This document shows, in pieces, positions 16,761 through 26,234 of a stretch of DNA of 64,000 nucleotides (position 1 is its first letter; every line of letters begins with the position of its first letter). Both the position numbers and the translations under genes were made by a program. The stretch lies in assembly GCF_025263265.1 (NCBI RefSeq), contig NZ_CP079869.1, positions 806,001 through 870,000 on the forward strand, read 5' to 3'. Under the pieces are notes generated by a model that did not search any database, had not been told where the DNA came from, and saw nothing but the letters and a program-made list of their open reading frames with translations. Source of the DNA: Mycobacterium sp. SMC-4. Lineage in GTDB: Bacteria > Actinomycetota > Actinomycetes > Mycobacteriales > Mycobacteriaceae.

Positions 16761-18089
16761 GTCGAGCACCGGGGTCGGCCGGCGGAATCCACGGGTGACC
16801 ACCACCAGCCACAGCAGGCCGACGGCCATCCAGATCAATCCGAACACCAATGTCTGCCCGGACAAACTGGTCCACAACCACGCCGTCAGCGAGAACCCGA
16901 TGCCGGGCAGGATGACGTTGAGCACGACATTGCGTTCGCCCCGATCGACGAAGTAGTGCTTGATGACCGACAGGTTCACCGCCGAGAAGGCAACCAGCGC
17001 GCCGAAACTGATCAGCGAGGCCAGCATGCCGAGGTCGATGACGATCGCGGCCAGCGAGATGACGCTGACCACCAGGATCACGTACACCGGGGTGCTGAAC
17101 CGTGCCGAGATGTGTCCGAACACCTTGCGCGGCAAGATCCCGTCGCGGCCCATCGCGTAGAGGATCCGCGACACCGAGGCCTGCGAGGTCAATGCCGAAC
17201 CCAGGGCTCCGGCGACGTAGGCCGCGGTGAAGAAGGTATCGAGGAACCGCCCACCGGCGGCGACCATGACATCCAGCGATCCCGAGTCGACATCGGTGAA
17301 GTCGTGCGACGGGAACACCAGGTGCGACACGTAGGACAGGGTGATGAAGATCGCCCCGGACACGATGGTGGCGATCATGATCGCCCGCGGCACCGACCTT
17401 TTGGCGTCCTTGGCCTCCTCGGACAACGTGGACACCGCATCGAAGCCCAGGAACGACAGGCACAGGATGGCCGCGCCGGCCAACAGCGGGCCCATCCCGG
17501 CGGCGCTGCCGTCCCCGGTGAAAGGCGCCAGCAGGCTGACGGTACCCGAACCGGCGACCTGCCCCAGGGCCAGCACCAGGAACACCACGATGAAGATCGC
17601 CTGCACGGCGATGATGAGGAAATTGGTGCGCGCCACTGACACGATGCCGACGATGTTGAGCACCGTGACCACGGTGATCGCGACGACAATGATGACCCAG
17701 TTCGGTAACCCCGGCAGCGCCGCGTTCAGATACAACCCGATGACGAGGTAGTTGATCATCGGCAGGAACAGGTAGTCCAGCAACAGCGACCAGCCGGCAA
17801 CGAAGCCGACCGGCGGACCGAAGGTGCGTTGGGTGTAGGTGTAGGCCGAGCCCGCGATCGGAATGGCCGCGGCCATCCGGGCATACGACAGTGCGGTGAA
17901 AACCATCGCGACGGTCGTCACCAGGTAGGCCAGCGGTAGCCGACCACCCGAAGTCTCGGTGACGATCCCGTAGGTCGTGAACACCGTCAGGGGCACCATG
18001 TACACCAGACCGAACAGCACCAGCGAGGGTGTGCCGAGCGCACGCTTCAGCTTGCTCTCGTGGGTTCCGGTGAGGAATTCCGCAGTCAT
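16749..18089 (-). CDS. APC-family amino acid/polyamine permease
   Basis: 446-residue permease with about 12 membrane segments. The opening LGTPSLVLFGLVYMVPLTVFTTYG and the later AYTYTQRTFG...GWSLLLDYLFLP are typical of the APC subgroup that includes putrescine importers (PuuP-like). FLGFDAVSTLSEEAKDAKRSVPRAI is the conserved TM6-cytoplasmic loop. Start ATG 18089; the longer open frame reaches into the amidohydrolase gene and is ignored. It is 10 bp from the amidohydrolase stop, in an apparent operon nitrilase-amidohydrolase-permease, so it probably imports the substrate of those enzymes. Confidence 0.88.
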   Translation of the reverse strand: MTAEFLTGTHESKLKRALGTPSLVLFGLVYMVPLTVFTTYGIVTETSGGRLPLAYLVTTVAMVFTALSYARMAAAIPIAGSAYTYTQRTFGPPVGFVAGWSLLLDYLFLPMINYLVIGLYLNAALPGLPNWVIIVVAITVVTVLNIVGIVSVARTNFLIIAVQAIFIVVFLVLALGQVAGSGTVSLLAPFTGDGSAAGMGPLLAGAAILCLSFLGFDAVSTLSEEAKDAKRSVPRAIMIATIVSGAIFITLSYVSHLVFPSHDFTDVDSGSLDVMVAAGGRFLDTFFTAAYVAGALGSALTSQASVSRILYAMGRDGILPRKVFGHISARFSTPVYVILVVSVISLAAIVIDLGMLASLISFGALVAFSAVNLSVIKHYFVDRGERNVVLNVILPGIGFSLTAWLWTSLSGQTLVFGLIWMAVGLLWLVVVTRGFRRPTPVLDLRE

Positions 18090-18099
18090 GCTCAACCTT

Positions 18100-19710
18100 T
18101 CAGTTCTCGGCCCGGTATGCCTGCGCACCCCGCAGGTAGGTGGCCCGGACGTCCACGCCGGGAAGCTCCAGGGCGGCGACGGTTCGTGGATCGCGATCCA
18201 GCCAGACCAGGTCGGCACTGGCGCCCGGGGCGATGCTGCCCCAGGTCTGCTCGGCGAAGCCCTGATAGGCCACCGCCGCGGTATAGGCCGACAGCGCGCG
18301 CTCGATCGGAAGGATCTCGTGGGGCGTCCAACCGCCGGCCGGGATCCCCTCGGCGGTGCGTCGCGACGTGGCCACCGCGATCCCGTCCAATGGCGCACCC
18401 GAGGACACCGGCCAGTCTGAGCCGAAACTCAATGCGGCGCCCGAGGTGTCGAGGGTGCGAATCGGGTATTGCTTCTCGGCACGCTCAGGGCCCAGTCGCG
18501 GGACCGTGAGGACCGTCATCAGCGCGTCGAGCTGCGCCCACAGCGGCTGCATGTTCGGGATCACCCCGAGGGCGGCGAACCGGGACAGGTCGGCGTCGCC
18601 GACCAGCTGACAGTGCGCGATCACCGGGCGGCGGTCGCGGGGACCGTTGTGGCGCACCACGTATTCGACGGCGTCGAGCGCCTGACGCACCGCGGCGTCA
18701 CCGATGGCGTGGATGTGGATCTGCAACCCCAGTTCGTCCACCCGGCGCGCCGCCTCGGCCAGCGACTCACCCGCCCAGTTGCGCATGCCGGTATGACTGT
18801 GCAGGCCAGAGCAATACGGTGCCAACAGAGCACCCGTCTCGTTCTCGACCACGCCGTCGGCGAAGAACTTCACCGTCTGCGCGGTGAGCAGCGGGTTGCG
18901 GGCCTGCTCGACGAGGGCTCGCTGCTCGGCGAACTGCGTCACCTGCGTGTCGAAGTATCGGGGATCGGCGTACAGCGCGAGATTGAACCGCATGCGCAAG
19001 ACCCCACGGCGCGCGGCCTCGGCGTAGGTCGCGACGTCGGCCGGTTCCACCCACGCGTCCTGCACCCACGTCACCCCGCGGGCCAGGTAGTAGTCGGCGG
19101 CGGTGCCCAGCGCGTCGATCCGGGTCTGCTCGTCGCGGGGCGGCATCACGTCGGTCACCAGATCGACAGCGCCCCACTCCCGCAGCGTCCCGAGAACCGA
19201 ACCGTCTGCGCGGTGCGGAATCTCACCCAATGGGGGATCCGGGGTGTCGGCAGTGATGCCGGCACGCTGCAGCGCCGCCGTGTTGCACCACACCGTGTGG
19301 TAGTCCCAGGCGCGCAGCACCACCGGGCGGTCGGGCACAGCGGCATCGAGCCAGCGGGCGTCGAACAGCCCACCGGGTGCCAGGCTGCCGTCGTAGGACG
19401 CGCCGACGATCCAGTCCTGGTCAGGGTGCGCGTCGGCGTACCGCCGGACCGCGTGCACGATCTCCTCGACCGACGTGCACTGTCGCACCGGGGGTCCGAC
19501 CGCCTCCAGACCGCCGTAGAGCGGGTGGGCGTGTCCATCTCCGAACGACGGCATCAGAAAACCGCCCTGGAGGTCGACCTGCTGGGCCGCTCCAGCCCGG
19601 GCGCGGGCGGCGTCACCGAGCGCTTCGACGAGGCCGTCGGTCACCAGAACGGCGTCGGTGTCTGCCCCGCCGGTCCAGACCACACCGCCGGTGAACAACA
19701 CCGAACTCAT
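18100..19710 (-). CDS. YtcJ-like metal-dependent amidohydrolase
   Basis: 536-residue amidohydrolase-3 family enzyme. Metal ligands are visible: HAH in FGDGHAHPL (near residue 60), the lysine region TVKFFADGVVENETG, HIHAIGD, AHCQ and the catalytic Asp in SFGSDWPVSSGAPLDG. The C-terminal beta-sandwich includes GSIAPGASADLVWLDRDP. Family members hydrolyse cyclic or linear amides; the substrate is unknown. Its ATG overlaps the upstream nitrilase stop (ATGA). In context it is the second step of a small amide-degradation pathway. Confidence 0.9.
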   Translation of the reverse strand: MSSVLFTGGVVWTGGADTDAVLVTDGLVEALGDAARARAGAAQQVDLQGGFLMPSFGDGHAHPLYGGLEAVGPPVRQCTSVEEIVHAVRRYADAHPDQDWIVGASYDGSLAPGGLFDARWLDAAVPDRPVVLRAWDYHTVWCNTAALQRAGITADTPDPPLGEIPHRADGSVLGTLREWGAVDLVTDVMPPRDEQTRIDALGTAADYYLARGVTWVQDAWVEPADVATYAEAARRGVLRMRFNLALYADPRYFDTQVTQFAEQRALVEQARNPLLTAQTVKFFADGVVENETGALLAPYCSGLHSHTGMRNWAGESLAEAARRVDELGLQIHIHAIGDAAVRQALDAVEYVVRHNGPRDRRPVIAHCQLVGDADLSRFAALGVIPNMQPLWAQLDALMTVLTVPRLGPERAEKQYPIRTLDTSGAALSFGSDWPVSSGAPLDGIAVATSRRTAEGIPAGGWTPHEILPIERALSAYTAAVAYQGFAEQTWGSIAPGASADLVWLDRDPRTVAALELPGVDVRATYLRGAQAYRAEN

Positions 19711-20687
19711 CGGATGACCTCGGTGGCTCGCTGACCCACGCCGTAAGGGTGTTGTGTGTCAACGGCTTCGGTCAGCGCCGTATAGGTGTCGGGCCGGCGG
19801 GTCAGCAGGAAAGGGAACAACTCGAGCCAGTCACGGCGTTGGTCGAGGTCGAGATCGGCCACCAACACCGCCTCGTCGTCGCGCGGCGCCTGCACCAGGA
19901 TCCGGCCGTACGGGTCGGAGATGAACGACGAACCGTAGAACGACAGGGCACCCTCGTTCCCGACCCGGTTGGGCACCACCATGAACAACCCGTTGCTGAT
20001 GCCGTGAGCGACGATGACCTGCTGCCACAGCGGACGGGTGTCGAAGTCGGGGAACACCGGCTCCGACCCGATCGCCGTCGGATAGACGAGCACCTCGGCG
20101 CCGCCCAGCGAGTAGCAGCGCGCCACCTCCGGAAACCATTCGTCCCAGCAGGTCGGCATCCCGATGCGGGCGCCCAGGCCATCGGGTTGGTAGACCGGGT
20201 ACGGATCGGTGCCCGGGCCGGGGCGAAAGTAGGTGTCCTCGTAGTAGCCCGCCGAGATCGGGATGTGCAGTTTGCGGGTACGCCCCACCAGTTCCCCGGC
20301 CGGCGAGACCAGGATCGCGGTGTTGAACCCCGGCGCCTCGGCGTCAGGGGCCCGCTCGTAGAGCGAGGCGTGCACGAAGATGCCGTTGGCCCTCGCAGCC
20401 TCGGCGGCCAGCGCGAACGTCGGCCCGTCGGTCAGATCCTCGGTCAGTGCGACCGCAGCGCTGCCACCGCGGACGTCGGCCGGGTAACGCAACAGGGTGA
20501 TCTCGGGCAGGAACACCGCCGTGGCGCCCTCGGCGGCGGCCCGATCGATGCCCGAGCGCAGCGTCGTGACCAGTTCGGCGGGGTCCTCGCGCCATCGATG
20601 TTGCATCAGGCCGACCCGCAGGGGCGGCCGGTCCGACGGCGTCGACCGGGACAACGGTGGGGCCGGATCGGCGGTGAGAGTCAGCAT
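19707..20687 (-). CDS. AguB-like nitrilase-superfamily amidohydrolase
   Basis: 326-residue carbon-nitrogen hydrolase. Catalytic triad Glu62 (FLPEITLL), Lys139 (TRKLHIP) and Cys180 (GMPTCWDEWFPEVAR). The Cys-neighbourhood CWDEWFPE and the Lys-neighbourhood KLHIP...GYYEDTYF match N-carbamoylputrescine amidases (AguB), so an N-carbamoyl amine substrate is plausible but not certain. First gene of the operon with the amidohydrolase and the APC permease; ATG 20687 follows AGGAG. It is divergent from a TetR gene with an operator-like palindrome in the 72-bp gap. Confidence 0.87.
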   Translation of the reverse strand: MLTLTADPAPPLSRSTPSDRPPLRVGLMQHRWREDPAELVTTLRSGIDRAAAEGATAVFLPEITLLRYPADVRGGSAAVALTEDLTDGPTFALAAEAARANGIFVHASLYERAPDAEAPGFNTAILVSPAGELVGRTRKLHIPISAGYYEDTYFRPGPGTDPYPVYQPDGLGARIGMPTCWDEWFPEVARCYSLGGAEVLVYPTAIGSEPVFPDFDTRPLWQQVIVAHGISNGLFMVVPNRVGNEGALSFYGSSFISDPYGRILVQAPRDDEAVLVADLDLDQRRDWLELFPFLLTRRPDTYTALTEAVDTQHPYGVGQRATEVIR

Positions 20688-20698
20688 CCCGCTCCTAA

Positions 20699-20719
20699 AA
20701 CGAATAAAGTTCGTTTATT
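20699..20719. promoter_or_regulatory. TetR operator-like double palindrome
   Basis: Overlapping inverted repeats AACGAA-TAAAG-TTCGTT (20699-20715) and AATAAA-GTTCG-TTTATT (20703-20719) between the divergent nitrilase and TetR genes. The TetR-gene -10 candidate TATTGT (20716-20721) overlaps it, consistent with autoregulation. Confidence 0.6.
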
Positions 20720-20759
20720 GTGAACTGCGTCACCGGGCTGCGCAAGTGGGAGGTTCGCC

Positions 20760-21359
20760 ATGGGTCGTCCGCGCATCCGACTGCTGTCGACCGACCGCAT
20801 CGCCGAGGCCGCGCTGGACCTGGTGGTCAGCACCGGCGGCTTCACCATCGCCTCGGTGGCACACAAGCTGAATGTGCAGCCGTCGTCGCTGTACAACCAC
20901 GTGTCCGGCCGTGACGACATCGTCGAGCTGCTGCGGGAACGGGCCATGGCCGAGGTCGAACTGCCCGCCGACGACCCTGCGCGGCCGTGGCGCGACATCG
21001 TCGCCGACATCATGCGGTCCTATCGCGACAGCTACGCCCGCTACCCGCAACTGATTCCGCTGCTGACCGAGTACGCGGTGAACAGCCCGCAGGCGATCAC
21101 GATGTACAACGCACTGGCGGTGACGTTGACGCGGGCGGGCTTCTCGGCTGCCGACACGCTGCGCGCCATCACGCTGATGGACTCGTTCGTGCTGGGCGCC
21201 GCACTTGATGTTGCCGCTCCGGATCAGCCGTGGCTCGCGCGAGCCGAGGTGGTGCCCGAGTTGGCCGCGGCGCTGGCCACCGGGGCGCCGAAACCCCAAC
21301 GCGCCGACGATGCGTTCGAGTTCGGCCTCGAGGTGCTGTTGCGCGGGTTGAGTCCGTGA
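20760..21359 (+). CDS. TetR family regulator of the adjacent amide operon
   Basis: 199-residue TetR protein. DNA-binding domain: STDRIAEAALDLV, FTIASVAHKLNVQPSSLYNHVSGRDDIVELL (recognition helix ending SLYNHV, the variant of the TetR_C_33/WHG-type subgroup). C-terminal region DIVADIMRSYRDSYARYPQLIPLL is typical of that subgroup. GGGAGG precedes the ATG by 6-7 bases. Divergent from the nitrilase-amidohydrolase-permease operon, which it most likely represses through the double palindrome between them. Confidence 0.9.
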   Translation: MGRPRIRLLSTDRIAEAALDLVVSTGGFTIASVAHKLNVQPSSLYNHVSGRDDIVELLRERAMAEVELPADDPARPWRDIVADIMRSYRDSYARYPQLIPLLTEYAVNSPQAITMYNALAVTLTRAGFSAADTLRAITLMDSFVLGAALDVAAPDQPWLARAEVVPELAAALATGAPKPQRADDAFEFGLEVLLRGLSP

Positions 21360-21437
21360 ACGTCAATACCGCGTCGTGACGGCACGCCGTTGACTACCGT
21401 GAGAGCTCTTTCGGGACAACAGCCAGGGGAGTGGTTC

Positions 21438-22283
21438 ATGCGTGGTGTCGTGGTGGCGGGTCTGGCGGTGGCGCTGGTGGCGGCCGGATGCGCGGGGGGA
21501 GCGCAGGAGGCTCCCTCGCAGACCTCTCCGGTTGCGGCGCCGACCCAGAGCGACGACGTAGCTTCCGACGACGGCGGCGGCACCATGATCGTCACCTACC
21601 AGGACGCCGAAAGCCCCGAAGCGGTCAACGGCCGCGCGCTGCTGCAGGACAACACCCTGCTCGAAGACCTCGCCGACGACATCAACGAATCGCTGATCCT
21701 GCCCTATGACGTCGAGCTGATCGGCGCCGAATGCGGTGAGGCCAACGCGTTTTGGGATCCCGAGAACGACAGCGTCACGCTGTGTTACGAGGATGTCGAT
21801 CTGGCGTTGGCGACGTTTACCGAAGACGGCTCGCCGGACCCGACCGCGTCGGCGCTGAACTCCGAGATCGCCACCTTCTATCACGAGGTGGGACACATGG
21901 TGATCAGCCTCTACGACCTGCCGGTGACCGGCCGCGAGGAAGACGTCGCCGACCAACTGGCCGCCTATGTGCTGCTGGCGCCCGGCGACGACGGCCGCCC
22001 GGATCCCGATTCGGTGCAGGCGGTCAAGGATTTCGCCCGCACCTTCCAGGCGCTGGGTGACCAGCGGGCAGAGCTCGGTGCCGACGATTTCGCCGACGTC
22101 CATTCCCTCGACGAGACACGCACCTACAACCTGCAGTGCTGGATTTACGGCGCCGACCCGGATGCCAACGCTGATCTGGTCGGCGAGGGCGCACTGCCGC
22201 AGGAGCGCGCCGACGGTTGTGAGGACGAGTACCTCCAGCTCGACAATGCGTGGTCGACGTTGCTCGAGCCGCACCTGAAGTAG
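21438..22283 (+). CDS. Secreted lipoprotein metallopeptidase (DUF4344-like)
   Basis: 281 residues. The first 18 form a lipoprotein signal (GLAVALVAAGC, lipobox cysteine Cys18), so the protein should be anchored outside the membrane. A zinc-protease motif HEVGH (His149, Glu150, His153) lies in IATFYHEVGHMVISLYDLPVTGREEDVADQLAAY; this context, with EDVADQ as the third-ligand region, is that of DUF4344 putative metallopeptidases. Start ATG 21438 is chosen because AGGGGAG precedes it and it begins the signal peptide exactly; the open frame extends 16 codons upstream. It stands alone, convergent with the mycolyltransferase gene. Confidence 0.82.
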   Translation: MRGVVVAGLAVALVAAGCAGGAQEAPSQTSPVAAPTQSDDVASDDGGGTMIVTYQDAESPEAVNGRALLQDNTLLEDLADDINESLILPYDVELIGAECGEANAFWDPENDSVTLCYEDVDLALATFTEDGSPDPTASALNSEIATFYHEVGHMVISLYDLPVTGREEDVADQLAAYVLLAPGDDGRPDPDSVQAVKDFARTFQALGDQRAELGADDFADVHSLDETRTYNLQCWIYGADPDANADLVGEGALPQERADGCEDEYLQLDNAWSTLLEPHLK

Positions 22284-22297
22284 GTCAACCCGCTCGA

Positions 22298-22366
22298 CGG
22301 GTGACTTGCGTAACCGGGTGGCGAAAATCGGGCGTCATAGCGCCGTGTGGTTACCCAAGTCACTCG
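22298..22366. terminator. Long hairpin between convergent genes
   Basis: Inverted repeat with 18-base arms (22298-22315 and 22349-22366; one C-C mismatch and one G-T pair) around a 33-base loop, placed between the convergent stops of the metallopeptidase and mycolyltransferase genes. It could act as a bidirectional terminator or RNA-protecting structure; there is no T-tract. Confidence 0.5.
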
Positions 22367-22387
22367 TGCCGGGCCTGGCGCACCCGT

Positions 22388-23500
<1,113 letters not shown>

Positions 23501-23509
23501 TCACCGGAC

Positions 23510-23560
23510 CGATTTCGGCGCGGTTTGCGACGCCCAGCGTCCGCGAGCGCGCCGAAATCG
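23510..23560 (-). terminator. Hairpin after glycogen phosphorylase
   Basis: Perfect 13-base arms (CGATTTCGGCGCG and complement) around a 25-base spacer that can itself pair (GCGACGC/GCGTCCGC), beginning 5 bp beyond the glgP stop. Placement and stability suggest transcription termination of glgP; no poly-T run follows. The remainder of the 23435-23509 gap shows nothing else. Confidence 0.6.
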
Positions 23561-23564
23561 CCAG

Positions 23565-26075
23565 TCAGAGCGGGACCGACATCGGGCCGACGCCCCAGAT
23601 GCCGTCGCAGTACTCCTTGATCGCCCGATCGGAGGAGAACCGTCCGCTGCGTGCGGTGTTGCGGATCGACATTCGCGACCACGCGTCCGGCTCCAGCCAC
23701 GCCTTCGACACCTCGGCCTGACAATCGACGTAGGCCCGGTAGTCGGCCAACACCAGGAACGGGTCGTCGTGGATGAGATTGTCGACGATGGGGCGCAGCA
23801 CCTCGGTGTCACCGCGGGTGAACTCGCCGCGCGCGATCAATTCCAGCACCGCGGCCAGCTCCGGGTCGGACTCGACATGGTTCAGCGGCCGATAGCCGTG
23901 CGCCTTGACCTCGGCGACCTGCGCCTCGGTCAGCCCGAACAGGAAGAAATTCTCCGAACCGGCTTCCTGCCGGATCTCGACGTTGGCACCGTCGAGCGTG
24001 CCGATGGTCAACGCGCCGTTGATCATGAACTTCATGTTGCCGGTGCCCGACGCTTCCTTGCCGGCGGTGGAGATCTGTTCGCTGAGATTGGCCGCCGGAT
24101 AGACCAGGTGCGCGGTCTTGACGTTGAAGTTCGGCAGGAACACCACCTTCAGGCAGCGGTTGACCTCCGGGTCGGCGTTGACGGTCTCGCCGACGGCATT
24201 GATCAGCTTGATGATCCGCTTGGCCATGTAATAGCCGGGTGCGGCCTTGCCGCCGAAGATGAACACCCGCGGCGGTATCGACAGGCTCGGGTCGGACTTG
24301 AGCCGGTGATAGAGCGCGATGATGTGCAGCACCATCAGGTGCTGCCGCTTGTACTCGTGGATGCGCTTGACCTGTACGTCGAACATCCAGGTCGGATCCA
24401 GCTCGATACCGGTGCTGGCGTGCACGTACTCGGCGAGCCGGGACTTGTTCGCGCGCTTGACCTCTCGCCAGCGCTGACGGAACTCGGGGTCGTTGACCCG
24501 GGACTCCAACCCTTTGAGGCGGTCCAGGTTGGTCATCCAGCCCGGCCCGATGGTGTCGTCGAGCAGCTCACGCAGCCCGGGGTTGGACAGCGTCAGGAAG
24601 CGCCGCGGCGTGACCCCGTTGGTGACGTTGCCGAACCGCTGCGGCCACATTTCGTAGAAGTCCTTGAGCACGCTGGACTTCAACAATTCCGAGTGCAACG
24701 CGGCGACCCCGTTGACGGTGTGGCTGCCGACGGTGGCCAGGTGCGCCATCCGCACACTGCGGCCGTCCTCGGAGATCAGCGACATGCGTCGCACTCGGTC
24801 GTCGTCGTCGGGGAACGCTGCGCGCACCTCGTCGAGGAAGCGCGCGTTGATCTCGTAGATCAACTCCAGGTGCCGCGGTAGTGCCTCGCCGAAGATGCTC
24901 AGCGGCCAGGTCTCCAGCGCCTCGGGCAGCAACGTGTGGTTGGTGTAGCCGAACGTGCGTACCGTCAGGTCCCAGGCCGTGTCCCAGTCCAGCTGATGGT
25001 CGTCGATGAGCAGCCGCATCAGCTCGGCCACCGCGATCGACGGATGGGTGTCGTTGAGCTGGATCGCCCACTTGTCCGGCAGCGCGTGCAGCGGACGGTG
25101 GGCGCGGTGCAGGTGGATGTCGAGGATGTCCTGCAGCGAGCAGGTGACGAAGAAGTACTGCTGCAGCAGCCGCAACCGCTTGCCGGCCTCCGGTTCGTCG
25201 TTGGGGTAAAGCACCTTCGACACCGTCTCGGAGATGACCTCCTCGTCCACGGCGCGATAGAAGTCGCCGGTGTTGAACGCGTCCAGCGCGAACGACTCCA
25301 CCGCCCGCGCGCTCCACAGCGTCAATGTGTTGCAGGTGTTGACGCCGTAGCCCTGCACCGGGGTGTCATAGGCGACGCCCTTGAGCACCCGCTGAGGAAC
25401 CCAGCGCACCCGCTGCCTACCGGTGACGTCGGTGTAGGACTCGGTGTGCCCGCCCCAGTTCACCAGGTAGCTGGCGTCGGGCTTGTCGATCTCCCACGGG
25501 TTGCCGTGCACCAGCCAGTTGTCGGTCTTCTCGACCTGCCAGCCGTCGCTGATCTCCTGACTGAAGATGCCGAACTCGTAGCGGATGCCGTAACCGACCG
25601 ACGGCCGTTCCAGCGCGGCCAGCGAGTCCAGATAACACGCCGCCAGCCGGCCCAGGCCACCGTTGCCCAGCCCGGGCTCGCCCTCGCAGGCCAGAATCAC
25701 GTCGAGGTCCTGGCCCAGCTCGGCCAGCGCCGCGCGCGCCTGCTCCTCGATGCCCAGCGCGAGCAGGTTGTTTCCGAGCTGCGGGCCCATCAGGAACTCC
25801 GCGGACAGGTAGCAGACCACTTTCGCCGACAGGTCCAGCCAGTTCTGCGTCGTGGCCATCCACCGCTTCTGCATGCGGTCACGCACCGCCAGCGATAGCG
25901 CCTTGTAGTAGTGCTCAGGGGTCAGCACCGCCGGCGGGCGCGCGATGGAGTACACCAGATGATCGGTCACTGCGGCACGCAGCGCATCGGCGCTCAGCCC
26001 GGTTCGGGTTTGCCCGGTCGGCCCCAGTGGTACGCCGTTGACCTCGGTGGACGGGTCGTTTCGGACGTCGGTCAC
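23565..26075 (-). CDS. glgP: Glycogen/maltodextrin phosphorylase
   Basis: 836-residue GT35 phosphorylase releasing glucose-1-phosphate from alpha-1,4-glucans. Landmarks: YYLSAEFLMG-type segment (VVCYLSAEFLMGPQLGNNL), GNGGLGRLAACYLDSLA, the active-site block NDTHPSIAVAELMR, RIHEYKRQHLMVL, and the PLP-binding region EASGTGNMKFMINGALTIGTLDGANVEI. Start GTG 26075 is preferred for its GGAGG; ATG 26114 lacks a ribosome site. The much longer open frame to 27899 is antisense to the GGDEF gene and rejected. Divergent from the GGDEF gene, with 159 bp between that show no clear regulatory element. Confidence 0.95.
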   Translation of the reverse strand: MTDVRNDPSTEVNGVPLGPTGQTRTGLSADALRAAVTDHLVYSIARPPAVLTPEHYYKALSLAVRDRMQKRWMATTQNWLDLSAKVVCYLSAEFLMGPQLGNNLLALGIEEQARAALAELGQDLDVILACEGEPGLGNGGLGRLAACYLDSLAALERPSVGYGIRYEFGIFSQEISDGWQVEKTDNWLVHGNPWEIDKPDASYLVNWGGHTESYTDVTGRQRVRWVPQRVLKGVAYDTPVQGYGVNTCNTLTLWSARAVESFALDAFNTGDFYRAVDEEVISETVSKVLYPNDEPEAGKRLRLLQQYFFVTCSLQDILDIHLHRAHRPLHALPDKWAIQLNDTHPSIAVAELMRLLIDDHQLDWDTAWDLTVRTFGYTNHTLLPEALETWPLSIFGEALPRHLELIYEINARFLDEVRAAFPDDDDRVRRMSLISEDGRSVRMAHLATVGSHTVNGVAALHSELLKSSVLKDFYEMWPQRFGNVTNGVTPRRFLTLSNPGLRELLDDTIGPGWMTNLDRLKGLESRVNDPEFRQRWREVKRANKSRLAEYVHASTGIELDPTWMFDVQVKRIHEYKRQHLMVLHIIALYHRLKSDPSLSIPPRVFIFGGKAAPGYYMAKRIIKLINAVGETVNADPEVNRCLKVVFLPNFNVKTAHLVYPAANLSEQISTAGKEASGTGNMKFMINGALTIGTLDGANVEIRQEAGSENFFLFGLTEAQVAEVKAHGYRPLNHVESDPELAAVLELIARGEFTRGDTEVLRPIVDNLIHDDPFLVLADYRAYVDCQAEVSKAWLEPDAWSRMSIRNTARSGRFSSDRAIKEYCDGIWGVGPMSVPL

Positions 26076-26234
26076 GGGGCCTCCAGCGGGTCGGTGCAAC
26101 GGCAGTCGCGCCATTGTCGCGTCCCGGTGTTTCCGGCCGGCGTCGGCAGTGTGAACAGGAATGGGAGGACCGCGGCTGACCGACAAACCGGCCAGGGATT
26201 GCCGGAACGTCAATTTTCGGGGTTGACTAGTCGG

